The notes under the pieces: model-generated
Seen by the model: the letters and a program-made list of their open reading frames with translations, nothing else
Told to the model about the DNA's origin: nothing
Databases searched by the model: none
Translations under genes and position numbers: made by a program
Shown: piece after piece, positions 24,958 through 34,086 of the stretch
How the letters are laid out: every line of letters begins with the position of its first letter
Position numbering within the stretch: the first letter of the stretch is position 1
Source: Jeotgalibaca sp052266715
Lineage (GTDB): Bacteria > Bacillota > Bacilli > Lactobacillales > Aerococcaceae
Length of the DNA: 47,806 bases
Reading direction: 5' to 3' (one strand)
Assembly (NCBI GenBank): GCA_052266715.1
Contig: JBQPRB010000012.1

Positions 24958-26454
24958 TTACTCACTCATATTCCCCAATAATTCCAGTGCTTTATCCAGC
25001 TGGGTATCATTTTCTGAAATAACTTCTCGAAGTTCTTCCACTAATCCAACTGAAGTTTGGTCATCAATTTCACCTGTCTGTGACAAATCGTTATCTTGTT
25101 GGAATTGCTTGACTGCTTCCACCGTATCATAGTCATAATAGCCATCAGCGACCAAAGAATAACCAACTGCACTCAGCATTTCTTCTACATTTTTAACTGC
25201 TTCAGAAACAGATCCAACTTCATAAGTCGCAGTAGAATCAATAATTGTCAAGAAGGCGTATGAAGGCAACTCAACTTCATGGTCAGGGGCAATCCCTTCT
25301 CCATGAATCCAGTTCCCTGCTGGTGTTAACCATTTTGCCACCGTTAACTTGAGTTCACTGTCCTCCGTAAGAGGATAAATGGATTGAACAGTACCCTTTC
25401 CAAAGGTGGTCATCCCAACCAAAGGAACCTCTGCTTCTTCTTTCATGATACCTGCTACGATTTCTGAAGCACTAGCACTTCCCTCGTCAATCAGCATGAT
25501 TACCGGTTCATCAATTTGGAACTCGCCATATTCTTGATCATTTGCCTTTATGATATAAGGATTACCATTTTTTTCTTCCGTTTGCATCAGAATAGCGCCA
25601 TCCTCTACAAACATATTCCCAATTTTCAAAGCCTGGTCAAGTAAACCACCCGGATTTTGTCTAAAATCGAAAACGAATTTTTTTGCACCTTGTTCCCGTA
25701 ACGCCTCTACTCCAGTAACAATTTCATCATAAGTAGGTCTGGCAAAACTGAACACTGAAATCACGCCGATTTCCGGATTTTCTTTTGATAATTCATAAGA
25801 TACGGTTTCAATTGGAATCGTATCCCTCATAATTTCCACAGTGAATATTTGCGTTCCACGTTGAATTTCTAAACTAACCGAAGTCCCGCGTTCACCACGA
25901 ATGAGGTTGACTGCTTCTGAAGCTGTCATCCCAGACAATGAAGTTCCGTCAGCACTCAAGACAATGTCATTAGGTAATAAGCCTGCTTTATCGGCTGGCG
26001 CACCTTTGATGGGTGAAACGATGACTATCTGATCATTAATGCTCATAATTTCAGCACCAATACCTTCAAACGAAGAGGAAATTGTTTCGTCCATTGTTTC
26101 AGTTTCTTCAATATTCAAATATTGGCTGTAAGGATCCTCGATAGCATTGACCATTCCTGCCAATGCTCCTTCAAGTAAATCTTCTTCATTAACGTCTTCG
26201 ATATAATTTGAGAGGATAATTTCATAGACGGCCTGAATATTTTGCGAACCGGGCACATCTTGAATGTCCTTTATGGTTTGCGTTGACTCTGACTGAGAAT
26301 TACTCGTATCGCGATTGGCAAGATTTACTTGATTGCTTTTTGCGAATATAAAAGTCACTCCCGCAGAAATCGCAGCAACTAAAATAAGGGATAACAAGTA
26401 AACAGGAAGTTTGATGCCCACTTTTCTTTTTTTATTGTTTTTATTCATATTCAT
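24958..26454 (-). CDS. Carboxyl-terminal processing protease, S41 family (CtpA/CtpB-like)
   Basis: This membrane-anchored protease trims or degrades exported proteins. The 498-residue protein has a basic start, one membrane segment (about 15-38) and a PDZ domain (about 125-215) with GIGAEI and GLLPNDIVL. The S41 catalytic core has Ser328 in EGSASASE and Lys353 in FGKGTVQ, the expected 25 residues apart. A C-terminal peptidoglycan-binding-like domain (about 425-475) follows, with DGYYDYDTVEAVKQFQ. AAGGAGG lies about 11 bases before the ATG. It follows deoD by 37 bases and is adjacent to the two signal peptidase genes, which fits a role at the cell surface. Confidence 0.92.
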   Translation of the reverse strand: MNMNKNNKKRKVGIKLPVYLLSLILVAAISAGVTFIFAKSNQVNLANRDTSNSQSESTQTIKDIQDVPGSQNIQAVYEIILSNYIEDVNEEDLLEGALAGMVNAIEDPYSQYLNIEETETMDETISSSFEGIGAEIMSINDQIVIVSPIKGAPADKAGLLPNDIVLSADGTSLSGMTASEAVNLIRGERGTSVSLEIQRGTQIFTVEIMRDTIPIETVSYELSKENPEIGVISVFSFARPTYDEIVTGVEALREQGAKKFVFDFRQNPGGLLDQALKIGNMFVEDGAILMQTEEKNGNPYIIKANDQEYGEFQIDEPVIMLIDEGSASASEIVAGIMKEEAEVPLVGMTTFGKGTVQSIYPLTEDSELKLTVAKWLTPAGNWIHGEGIAPDHEVELPSYAFLTIIDSTATYEVGSVSEAVKNVEEMLSAVGYSLVADGYYDYDTVEAVKQFQQDNDLSQTGEIDDQTSVGLVEELREVISENDTQLDKALELLGNMSE

Positions 26455-26491
26455 TTGTATGGGGACCTCCTTCAGGATAGTTGAACAGTGT

Positions 26492-27196
26492 TTATTTCAA
26501 TACGCTGTCCAAAGCAACCAACATCATATCATCAAATGTACGTTCGCGCTCTTCAGAAGTGGTTTCTTCTCCTGTCAGGATATGATCACTAATAGTTAAA
26601 ATCGCAAGTGCATTTACATGATGTTGCGCTGCCAACATATAGAGGCCTGTCGCTTCCATTTCGATTGCCAAGACACCATAGTCAGCTAGTTTCTTTGTGT
26701 CTAATTCTTGATTATAGAAACGGTCTGAGGAAAGAACATTACCAACATGAATGTTTAATCCACGTTCTTTAGCAGTATTGTAAGCATCATATAGCAAGTT
26801 GAAACTCGCAAGCGGAGCAAAGTTTACTTGATTATTGAAAATATTAGAGACAACACTTGAATCCGAAGTTGCGCCTTGTGCTAAAACAATGTCACGGATA
26901 TGAACATCTTCCTGGATACTTCCCGCCGAACCTACACGAATTAAGTTTTTAACACCATACTCGGTAATGAGTTCATTCGCATAAATCATAATGGATGGAA
27001 GCCCCATTCCTGTACCTTGAACCGATACGCGTTTACCTTTGTAGGTACCAGTGTATCCAAACATGTTGCGGACAGAATTGTACTGAACTACGTCTTCCAA
27101 GTATGTTTCAGCGATATATTTAGCCCGTAGTGGATCCCCTGGTAATAAAACTGTTTCTGCTATTTCTCCTGGTTTTGCTGCAATATGTGTACTCAT
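26492..27196 (-). CDS. deoD: Purine nucleoside phosphorylase DeoD
   Basis: DeoD splits purine (deoxy)nucleosides with phosphate and supports purine salvage in the cytoplasm. The 234-residue protein is the hexameric bacterial type: HIAAKPGEIAETVLLPGDP at the N-terminus, RVGSAGSI, the substrate-binding MEATGLYMLA, and the catalytic Asp in SDHILTGE. GTGGGG lies upstream of the ATG. It begins three bases after the yozE stop, in the group ypmS-yozE-deoD-protease. Confidence 0.95.
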   Translation of the reverse strand: MSTHIAAKPGEIAETVLLPGDPLRAKYIAETYLEDVVQYNSVRNMFGYTGTYKGKRVSVQGTGMGLPSIMIYANELITEYGVKNLIRVGSAGSIQEDVHIRDIVLAQGATSDSSVVSNIFNNQVNFAPLASFNLLYDAYNTAKERGLNIHVGNVLSSDRFYNQELDTKKLADYGVLAIEMEATGLYMLAAQHHVNALAILTISDHILTGEETTSEERERTFDDMMLVALDSVLK

Positions 27197-27199
27197 AAA

Positions 27200-27454
27200 T
27201 TAATCCCCACTTTTTCTTAATATTTTATTTGCTTGCTCTTTTCTTTCTTTGAACTGGCTATACATCTCATCAAAATCATCCATGTGATTAGAATATTCAC
27301 CACTCAACTCCAGATAATCCGCTAATATGTAGTAATCAGAATGATTTCTGGGAAATCCAGTATCTTTGTCTAACTTGTTTGCAAACTGGACCATGGAATC
27401 TTTTTTGTTGCGATCCCTAAAAGTCATTGCAAATTGATAAAATTGCTGGTCCAT
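27200..27454 (-). CDS. YozE family protein (UPF0346)
   Basis: This 84-residue acidic-basic protein matches the YozE family by length and by FYQFAMTFRDRNKKD, FANKLDKDTGFP and SDYYILADYLEL. The family fold is a SAM-like helical bundle with no known function. No membrane segment or signal is visible. It lies between ypmS and deoD, three bases before deoD, a neighbourhood conserved in Gram-positives. Confidence 0.88.
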   Translation of the reverse strand: MDQQFYQFAMTFRDRNKKDSMVQFANKLDKDTGFPRNHSDYYILADYLELSGEYSNHMDDFDEMYSQFKERKEQANKILRKSGD

Positions 27455-27481
27455 TTTTCCCCTCCAGTCTATTCATTATTC

Positions 27482-28114
27482 TTATTGTAGCAAATTTTCT
27501 TTTGTTATGGTTATGATAAAGGTGTATTCTGCAACATCTTTATCGATTTTCTCAAGTTTTATTCTCTGTATAGCATCAGTTTGAATTTCAGAAAGCAAAA
27601 TTATAATCATCTGTGCTTTCGAATCAATCAAAATGGGTATTTCAGCATCCAGTTGGGTCGCAAGTAATTGCAATACTTGTGCGATAGGTAACGTCAGTTT
27701 ACCTAGTTTAACATCATTAACTTTTAATTGGAGATTTCCGTCCTCCATTGCGAACGGATCCGCCTCAATTTGATAGCTAGTCTCAAACCCAAACACAGAT
27801 AACTCACCTAAAACTAGTAGCGCTTGGTCTGAAATTTTAATTTGGGGGACACGCTCAGTTGCGCTATTTTCACTTATTGCGAATTGTAATAACTCTTCTA
27901 AATCTTTATTTTCCAAGGTTATTGTCGCTGCAATCGTATCTTTATCGTTTTCTGATACTGTGCTCTTATTCTCAAGTGCTATTTCGTTCACATCATTGTC
28001 TATGGGTTTCAATAAATTTAAGGCATAGAAAATGGCTCCAATATTTATTGAAAGCAAAAGTATAAAAGCCCATTTCCACCCGGCATTTGAACGTTTTCCC
28101 CGTTGCTTAAACAC
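27482..28114 (-). CDS. YpmS-like membrane-anchored protein (DUF2140)
   Basis: The 210-residue protein has one N-terminal membrane segment (about 14-34, after a basic start with GWKWAF) and an external domain. It resembles YpmS of Bacillus; function unknown. The start is a GTG at 28114 preceded by GGGTGATT. It leads the group ypmS-yozE-deoD and is divergent from the hemolysin III-type gene. Confidence 0.8.
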   Translation of the reverse strand: MFKQRGKRSNAGWKWAFILLLSINIGAIFYALNLLKPIDNDVNEIALENKSTVSENDKDTIAATITLENKDLEELLQFAISENSATERVPQIKISDQALLVLGELSVFGFETSYQIEADPFAMEDGNLQLKVNDVKLGKLTLPIAQVLQLLATQLDAEIPILIDSKAQMIIILLSEIQTDAIQRIKLEKIDKDVAEYTFIITITKENLLQ

Positions 28115-28170
28115 GCAATCACCCTCAATCTAAGACTACTTGTTTTTTCTAATTCTAGCACTAAATGTGT

Positions 28171-28176
28171 TATACT
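28171..28176 (+). promoter_or_regulatory. Possible -10 box of the hemolysin III-type gene
   Basis: TATACT (28171-28176), preceded by TGTGT, lies 53 bases upstream of the start. No good -35 box is seen at 17 bases, so this is a weak call. Confidence 0.35.
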
Positions 28177-28229
28177 TCTATTAGATATGTTCGAAATAAA
28201 CATGAGCGACGAAATATGGAGGTTAACCT

Positions 28230-28877
28230 ATGTCAAATCAAACACTTGAAATCAAAAAAAGCGACCTTGTCATGGAAGTTCTAAACGCAATTACCCATGG
28301 AATTGGCACCCTACTCAGTATTGTCGCGTTAGTATTTTTGGTTGCTAAAGGGATACAATCGGGTGATGGCATCCATTTGACTGCCTACCTCGTTTATGGC
28401 ATATCCATGATCCTGTTATTTCTTGCATCCACACTCTATCATAGCTTTAGTTTTACCCGATTCAAAAACATTTTTCACTATATCGATCATGCTGCTATCT
28501 ATCTGTTGATTGCTGGGAGCTACACCCCCTTTTGTTTAATAGCACTGGAAGGAACCCAGGCGAAAGTATTATTTATTTCAGTTTGGGGGATTGCCTTGGT
28601 TGGGGTAGTCCTTAAAGTGTTTTTCGTGGGAAAATATAACAAGCTATCGACTATTTTGTATTTAATGATGGGTTGGCTCGCAATATTCTTAATTAAACCA
28701 ATTAGTGCATATTTAGGAACAAGTGGATTAACCTTGATGATATTAGGTGGTTTAGCCTATAGTTTGGGTACTATATTCTATAGTATTAAACGATTCAAAT
28801 TCATGCATGTCATTTGGCATCTTTTTGTTCTTGCAGGGGCTGCCTTCCACTATTTCACAGTATTACTTTACGTCTAA
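28230..28877 (+). CDS. Hemolysin III family (PAQR) membrane protein
   Basis: The 215-residue protein has about seven membrane segments and the conserved histidines of the PAQR/HlyIII family: ITHGIG near the N-terminus, STLYHSF in segment two, and FMHVIWHLFVLAGAAFHYF at the C-terminus. Family members are thought to be metal-dependent hydrolases or regulators of membrane homeostasis (TrhA); hemolytic activity is doubtful. GGAGG precedes the ATG. It is convergent to folA, with a shared terminator. Confidence 0.9.
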   Translation: MSNQTLEIKKSDLVMEVLNAITHGIGTLLSIVALVFLVAKGIQSGDGIHLTAYLVYGISMILLFLASTLYHSFSFTRFKNIFHYIDHAAIYLLIAGSYTPFCLIALEGTQAKVLFISVWGIALVGVVLKVFFVGKYNKLSTILYLMMGWLAIFLIKPISAYLGTSGLTLMILGGLAYSLGTIFYSIKRFKFMHVIWHLFVLAGAAFHYFTVLLYV

Positions 28878-28917
28878 AAAAACCGGAAAATCTGTAAAAG
28901 ATTTTCCGGTTTTTTTA
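28877..28917. terminator. Bidirectional terminator between hemolysin III gene and folA
   Basis: AACCGGAAAATCT and AGATTTTCCGGTT pair around a short loop, flanked by A- and T-tracts. It serves both converging genes and overlaps the folA stop. Confidence 0.9.
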
Positions 28918-29385
28918 TTTTCTTTTGAATGTTTGAAAACGATGGGCGTATTTATTCTTTTCGTCAACGGTTCCTTCTGTTTCTTCAACTAATTCCCATT
29001 CATCCCAATTTACTTCAGGAAAAAAAGTATCACCATCGAAAGTACCACTTATTTTTGTTCGTATAAGTACATCGGCTTCCGGAAGGAATTTTTTGTATAT
29101 CTCGCTTCCACCAATTACATAAATGTCCTCATCGGGTAAATCATTCAAACGGTTTATCACAACCGCACCCGGTGCTTCGTAATCATTTTGGCGTGTCAAC
29201 ACATAATTTTTACGATTTGGTAACGGACGGTTCCCCATGCTTTCAAAAGTTTTGCGACCCATGACAATGGTTTGTCCATTTGTTGTGGTTTTAAAAAATT
29301 TTAAATCATTTGGAAGGTGCCATGGCAGTTTGCCATTTTTACCAATCGCCCCTGCATCATCTTCAGCCCAAACCAGTATGTACAT
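28915..29385 (-). CDS. folA: Dihydrofolate reductase
   Basis: The enzyme reduces dihydrofolate to tetrahydrofolate with NADPH. It is the target of trimethoprim. The 156-residue protein has the active-site Asp27 in WHLPNDLKFFK, MGRKTFESMG and YVIGGSEIYKKF. It is 16 bases after thyA, a common pairing, since thymidylate synthase produces dihydrofolate. Length and motifs match the chromosomal enzyme rather than a plasmid resistance type. Confidence 0.95.
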   Translation of the reverse strand: MYILVWAEDDAGAIGKNGKLPWHLPNDLKFFKTTTNGQTIVMGRKTFESMGNRPLPNRKNYVLTRQNDYEAPGAVVINRLNDLPDEDIYVIGGSEIYKKFLPEADVLIRTKISGTFDGDTFFPEVNWDEWELVEETEGTVDEKNKYAHRFQTFKRK

Positions 29386-29401
29386 TTATACCCCTACTTT
29401 C

Positions 29402-30349
29402 CTATACCGCTATCGGCGCTTTAATCCTTGGATGACTCTTATATCCTTTGACGACAATATCATCTTTCTCCATGTCAAAGATGGATTTTTCTGGATTTTT
29501 AATAACCAGTTCAGGTAATTCATATACTTCGCGAGAAAGTTGCTCTTTAATTTGGTCCATATGGTTTAAGTAAAGATGTGCATCCCCAAAAGTATGGATG
29601 AATTCTCCCACTTTTAAGCCTGTCTCATTCGCAATAAGATGCGTTAACAAAGCATAACTGGCAATATTAAAAGGAACCCCTAAAAATACATCCGCACTCC
29701 GTTGATACAGCTGGCAACTCAATTTACCATCAGCAACAAAAAATTGGAATAAAGTATGGCAAGGTGGTAAAGCCATATTTGGAACGTCTTCTGGATTCCA
29801 GGCTGACACAATTAAGCGCCTAGAATCCGGAGTTGTTTTAATCATTTTAATAACGTCCTTGATTTGATCAATGGTCTCCCCTTGCGTTGTTTTCCAATGA
29901 CGCCATTGCGAACCGTATATATTCCCCAGCTCGCCATATTTTTCAGAAAAGATATCATCAGTTAAAACTTTCTCCCTGAACGCGGATAACTGTTCTTGAT
30001 AAACTTCATTAAACGCTTCATCCTGTACTGCTCGTCTACCAAAATCAGTCATATCAGGCCCTTGGTAATCAGTTGATTTACTATAACGTTCAAAGGCCCA
30101 TTCATCCCAAATGTGATTATTGTTTTCCAGTAAGTAACGGATATTGGTGTCCCCTTTTAAAAACCACAGTAATTCGCTTTTAATCAGCCCAAATGCGGTT
30201 TTTTTAGTTGTCAGAAGCGGGAATCCCTTTTGCAAATCAAAACGCATCTGATAGCCAAAAATGCTCTTTGTGCCGGTTCCGGTTCGATCTGATTTCTCGA
30301 CCCCTTCATCCAGTATTTTTTGTGCTAGCTCAAGATATTGTTTTGTCAT
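29402..30349 (-). CDS. thyA: Thymidylate synthase ThyA
   Basis: ThyA methylates dUMP to dTMP with methylene-tetrahydrofolate. The 315-residue protein has the catalytic Cys197 in PPCHTLFQFFV, the phosphate-binding RRLIVSAWNPED, and the long insert (about 85-145) found in Gram-positive ThyA. The ATG at 30349 has AAGGAGG seven bases upstream; an in-frame TTG six bases earlier overlaps that site. It lies between the ABC-F gene and folA in one likely operon. Confidence 0.95.
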   Translation of the reverse strand: MTKQYLELAQKILDEGVEKSDRTGTGTKSIFGYQMRFDLQKGFPLLTTKKTAFGLIKSELLWFLKGDTNIRYLLENNNHIWDEWAFERYSKSTDYQGPDMTDFGRRAVQDEAFNEVYQEQLSAFREKVLTDDIFSEKYGELGNIYGSQWRHWKTTQGETIDQIKDVIKMIKTTPDSRRLIVSAWNPEDVPNMALPPCHTLFQFFVADGKLSCQLYQRSADVFLGVPFNIASYALLTHLIANETGLKVGEFIHTFGDAHLYLNHMDQIKEQLSREVYELPELVIKNPEKSIFDMEKDDIVVKGYKSHPRIKAPIAV

Positions 30350-30373
30350 CTTCAATCCTCCTTACTTTCATAT

Positions 30374-32260
30374 TTATTCGGAAACAAATTGGCTCAAATA
30401 CTCATATCGTTCCCACTTGGCAGCTAATAATGCTTCTTTTTTTTCTACTTCGCTTTGTAGTTCACCGAGTTTGATAAAGTCTGATGCATTTTCCAGCATT
30501 TTTTCTTTCATGTCCGTAATATCTTCTTCCAAGAGCATTAATTCTTCTTCGATTCCTGCCCATTCTAACTGTTCACTGTAAGTTAACTTAACTTTTTCTT
30601 TTGATTCAGTTATTTTTGGTTTTACCGATTCCAATTTAGATTGAGAAGGTTGATTGAGTTCAGCTTCAACTTCTAAATACTCAGTCATGTTTCCAAAATA
30701 CAAGAAAGGACCATTCATGCCATCTACGATGAGTAGATTGTCGACTACTTTATCCAGGAAATAACGGTCATGGGATACGACTAAAGCTGCGCCCTGGAAA
30801 CTTGTCAAATAGTCTTCCAAAACGGTCAGTGTTTCTATATCCAAATCATTTGTCGGTTCATCAAAAAGCAAGACATTGGGTTGATTCATCAGTAATTTCA
30901 ACAAATACAAACGACGTCTTTCCCCACCCGACAAAGTGCGAATCAAACTTCCATGCATTTCACGCGGAAATAAGAAGGTTTCAAGCAATTCCGTTACACT
31001 AACCCGCGTACCATCGGCTATTTTCGCTTCTTCTGCAACTTCCTGTAAGTAATTAATGACACGTTTGTCTTCAGGGAATGGTTCCATAATTTGACGGTAA
31101 TATCCGATTTTAACGGTCTCACCTATTGTGAGTATGCCCGATTCAGGTTCAACTTCACCAGCCAGCATTTTCAGGAATGTCGTTTTCCCTGAGCCGTTTT
31201 TACCTACAATACCGATGCGATCGCTAGCCTGGAAAATATGATTGAAATGCTCAAGCACAATTTTTTCTCCAGCTTTTAACGTGATATCCTCCAATTGGAA
31301 AACACGCTTGCCCAGACGGGAGCTGTCAAAATTGATTTCCAACTGTTGATCATCAACGTTCGATCCTTTAACATCTTTTTCCAAATCTTCAAAACGATGA
31401 ATACGTGCTTGTTGTTTTGTCGTCCGAGCTTTGGCGCCTTTACGCATCCAGGCAAGTTCACTCTTATATAATTTAGCTTGTTTTTCAGTCATTTTTTGCT
31501 GAATGGCCTCACGTTCGGCCTTTTGCTCTAAATAAGTAGCATAATTCCCTGAATAGCTCTCAATTTCGCCATTCTTTAATTCCAACATCTGATTTGTAAC
31601 ACGCTCAAGGAAATAACGGTCATGGGTTACTAATAATAAAGAACCCTTATACTGAGCCAAATATTTTTCCAACCATACAATAGCATCCACATCTAAGTGG
31701 TTGGTAGGCTCATCCAAGAGAAGTAAGTCAGGCGCCTGCATCAGAACCTGTGCTAAACCGACACGTTTACGTTGCCCACCAGAAAGCTCACCAATTTTTT
31801 GTTCGAGATTCTCAAGTCCCAATTTATTCAGTATCGTTTTGAATTGGACTTCTGCCTGCCAGGCGTCATTCGTATTCATCTCTTGTTCAGCACGGGAATA
31901 GGCTTCTTGATTGCTGACATTATCGCTGACAGCGGTTAGACGTGCCAGTGCTTCTTCATAGTGGCGAACAGTCTTGATCAAGGGGACGTCGCTGGAAAAG
32001 ACCGTTTGAAAAATGGTTTTTGATTCATCGAAAACTGGTTCTTGTGGTAAATAGTTAATACGATAGTCATTTGCTTTTTCAATTTTGCCTTCATCAGGAG
32101 TGTCTAATTCGGCAATAATACGCATTAAAGAACTTTTTCCACTACCATTCTGACCAATCAGTCCTACATACTCTCCCTCACGGATTGTGAAGGAGATATT
32201 TTCAAATAGTTGCTTTATACCGTGGGATTTAGATAATCCAATTGCTTTCAAATCTTTCAT
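30374..32260 (-). CDS. ABC-F family ATPase (YfmR/Uup-like)
   Basis: ABC-F proteins act on the ribosome and have no membrane domain. The 628-residue protein has two nucleotide-binding domains, Walker A GQNGSGKS (36-43) and GKNGSGKT near 350, each followed by a signature (LSGGQRKR, LSGGERRR) and Walker B with DEPTN. The linker between domains is charged. The C-terminus (about 530-620) is a coiled coil typical of Uup/YfmR. Known members relieve stalls at the E site; antibiotic protection cannot be excluded but nothing here points to it. The ATG at 32260 is preferred over a TTG six codons earlier. thyA follows after 24 bases. Confidence 0.9.
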   Translation of the reverse strand: MKDLKAIGLSKSHGIKQLFENISFTIREGEYVGLIGQNGSGKSSLMRIIAELDTPDEGKIEKANDYRINYLPQEPVFDESKTIFQTVFSSDVPLIKTVRHYEEALARLTAVSDNVSNQEAYSRAEQEMNTNDAWQAEVQFKTILNKLGLENLEQKIGELSGGQRKRVGLAQVLMQAPDLLLLDEPTNHLDVDAIVWLEKYLAQYKGSLLLVTHDRYFLERVTNQMLELKNGEIESYSGNYATYLEQKAEREAIQQKMTEKQAKLYKSELAWMRKGAKARTTKQQARIHRFEDLEKDVKGSNVDDQQLEINFDSSRLGKRVFQLEDITLKAGEKIVLEHFNHIFQASDRIGIVGKNGSGKTTFLKMLAGEVEPESGILTIGETVKIGYYRQIMEPFPEDKRVINYLQEVAEEAKIADGTRVSVTELLETFLFPREMHGSLIRTLSGGERRRLYLLKLLMNQPNVLLFDEPTNDLDIETLTVLEDYLTSFQGAALVVSHDRYFLDKVVDNLLIVDGMNGPFLYFGNMTEYLEVEAELNQPSQSKLESVKPKITESKEKVKLTYSEQLEWAGIEEELMLLEEDITDMKEKMLENASDFIKLGELQSEVEKKEALLAAKWERYEYLSQFVSE

Positions 32261-32289
32261 ATTTAGGTCAACCCTCAATTTCTATCAAT

Positions 32290-32312
32290 TACTGTATTTC
32301 CATCCTACAGTA
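32290..32312. repeat. Inverted repeat overlapping the ABC-F promoter
   Basis: TACTGTA (32290-32296) and TACAGTA (32306-32312) are exact inverted copies nine bases apart. The right copy overlaps the -10 box, so the pair could be an operator. Confidence 0.4.
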
Positions 32313-32337
32313 TATCGCACCTTGGACTTTAGAACAA
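32309..32337 (-). promoter_or_regulatory. Promoter of ABC-F-thyA-folA
   Basis: On the minus strand TTGTTC (32332-32337) and TATACT (32309-32314) are separated by 17 bases. The -35 box lies in the last two codons of fhs. Confidence 0.6.
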
Positions 32338-34002
32338 TCCAACTACGGTTCCATCCTCCAGGACATCCATATTTAAGGCTGCCGGTTTCTTAGGCAAGCC
32401 TGGCATCGTCAATATGTCACCGGTCAGAGCGACAATGAAGCCAGCACCAATTTTTGGTACAAATTCCCTAATCGTGATCGCAAAATTTTCGGGACGAGCC
32501 AATTTTTTAGGGTTATCTGATAAAGAATATTGTGTTTTCGCCATACAGATTGGTAAATGGCTCCAACCATGTGTATTGAATTGCTTCATTTGTTGACGTG
32601 CTTTTGGACTAAAGATGGCTTCGTTTCCACCGTAAATCTCTTTAATAACCTGATTAATTTTTTCTTCAATGGTTGTGTTTGGTGCATCATATAAAGGCGT
32701 GAATTGGCTTGCATTATCAGTCGCCTCTATCACGGCCTGTGCTAATTCCAAGCCTCCTTCAGGACCTTTACCCCATACATCTGCAATTTTACAAATTACA
32801 CCAAGACGTTTACATCCTTCTTGTACCACAGCAATTTCCTCCGCAGTATCCTGGGTGAAGGCATTAACGGCAACAATGACAGGCAAGCCATATTTCTTCA
32901 TGTTACTGATATGCTTTTCTAAATTAGAGAAGCCTTTTTCCACTGCGGATGGGTCTACCGTGTCTTTCAAATCAGCAACTTTAATGCCACCATGCATTTT
33001 TAGGGAGCGTATCGTCGCGACGATGACAACGGCATCCGGGGCTTTTCCTAAAACGGGCACCTTGATATCGAGGAATTTCTCTGCCCCCAAGTCCGCTCCA
33101 AAACCGGCCTCGGTTACCACATAGTCAGCTAGTTTCAAGGCCGTTTTCGTTGCAATGACACTGTTGCAGCCATGGGCAATATTGGCGAAAGGTCCACCAT
33201 GCACGAATGCTGGAGTATGGTAAAGTGTTTGAACCAAATTAGGCTCCAATGCGTCTTTTAAGATGAGTGTCAGTGCACCTTCCATTTTCAAATCACGAAC
33301 GGTTAGTGGTTCTCTCGTACGATTATATCCAAAAACGATATTCCCTAAACGATGCTTCAAATCCTCCATTGAAGTCGCAAGACACAAAATAGCCATGATT
33401 TCACTGGCTACAGTGATATCGAAACCATCTTCACGTGGCACACCATTTGTAGGACCACCCAATCCTACAACGATATTTCTCAAAGCTCGGTCATTCACAT
33501 CCATAACACGTTTCCAAGTAATCCTTCTCGTATCAATATCAAGTTCGTTTCCTTGTTGGATGTGATTATCAATGAAGGCAGACAATGCATTGTTGGTGGC
33601 GGTAATAGCGTGCATATCCCCAGTAAAATGTAAATTTATTTCTTCCATAGGCTGAACTTGGGCAAAACCACCTCCAGCAGCCCCACCCTTCATACCCATC
33701 GTTGGGCCCATTGAAGGTTCGCGTAAAGCAATCATACTTTTTTTGCCCGCTAAAGCTAGTGCGTCACCCAAGCCCACCGTCACAGTCGATTTACCTTCGC
33801 CTGCAGGCGTAGGATTGATTGCTGTCACCAAAATTAACTTGCCATCTTGTTCATCTTTTAATTTTTCGATGGCGCCCCAGTCAATCTTAGCTTTATATTT
33901 ACCATATAATTTTAAATCATCAGGGTCTAGATTAATTTTTTCAGCAACTTCCACAATCGGTACCATTACATTTTCTTGTGCGATTTGAATGTCTGTTTTC
34001 AT
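32329..34002 (-). CDS. fhs: Formate-tetrahydrofolate ligase Fhs
   Basis: Fhs joins formate to tetrahydrofolate using ATP and feeds one-carbon units into purines and formyl-Met. The 557-residue protein has the P-loop-like TPAGEGKST (65-73) and other conserved segments, such as REPSMGPTMGMKGGAAGGG and HGGPFANIAHG. GGAGG lies five and eight bases before two adjacent ATG codons; the second (34002) is used here. Formate from pflB could be one source of substrate. The folate genes thyA and folA lie just downstream, behind a separate promoter. Confidence 0.96.
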   Translation of the reverse strand: MKTDIQIAQENVMVPIVEVAEKINLDPDDLKLYGKYKAKIDWGAIEKLKDEQDGKLILVTAINPTPAGEGKSTVTVGLGDALALAGKKSMIALREPSMGPTMGMKGGAAGGGFAQVQPMEEINLHFTGDMHAITATNNALSAFIDNHIQQGNELDIDTRRITWKRVMDVNDRALRNIVVGLGGPTNGVPREDGFDITVASEIMAILCLATSMEDLKHRLGNIVFGYNRTREPLTVRDLKMEGALTLILKDALEPNLVQTLYHTPAFVHGGPFANIAHGCNSVIATKTALKLADYVVTEAGFGADLGAEKFLDIKVPVLGKAPDAVVIVATIRSLKMHGGIKVADLKDTVDPSAVEKGFSNLEKHISNMKKYGLPVIVAVNAFTQDTAEEIAVVQEGCKRLGVICKIADVWGKGPEGGLELAQAVIEATDNASQFTPLYDAPNTTIEEKINQVIKEIYGGNEAIFSPKARQQMKQFNTHGWSHLPICMAKTQYSLSDNPKKLARPENFAITIREFVPKIGAGFIVALTGDILTMPGLPKKPAALNMDVLEDGTVVGLF

Positions 34003-34041
34003 CATTGCATCCTCCAAGTGAGTATTTTCCTATATCTTAAC

Positions 34042-34075
34042 AAAAAAAACTCAAACCGGGTATACCCAGTTTGAG
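34042..34075 (-). terminator. Intrinsic terminator after the PII-like gene
   Basis: CTCAAAC-GGGTATACCC-GTTTGAG forms a stem with one internal mismatch. On the minus strand it is followed by eight T. It separates the DUF1538/PII operon from fhs. Confidence 0.85.
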
Positions 34076-34086
34076 GCAAAATACGA

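Noticed and set aside
28230..28877. True hemolysin
   Set aside because: The sequence is of the PAQR/HlyIII type with conserved membrane histidines. Hemolytic activity of this family is poorly supported, so only the family name is used.
30374..32260. Antibiotic resistance ABC-F (such as Vga/Lsa/Msr type)
   Set aside because: The long C-terminal coiled coil and the interdomain region fit housekeeping YfmR/Uup proteins, and the neighbours are folate genes, not resistance genes.
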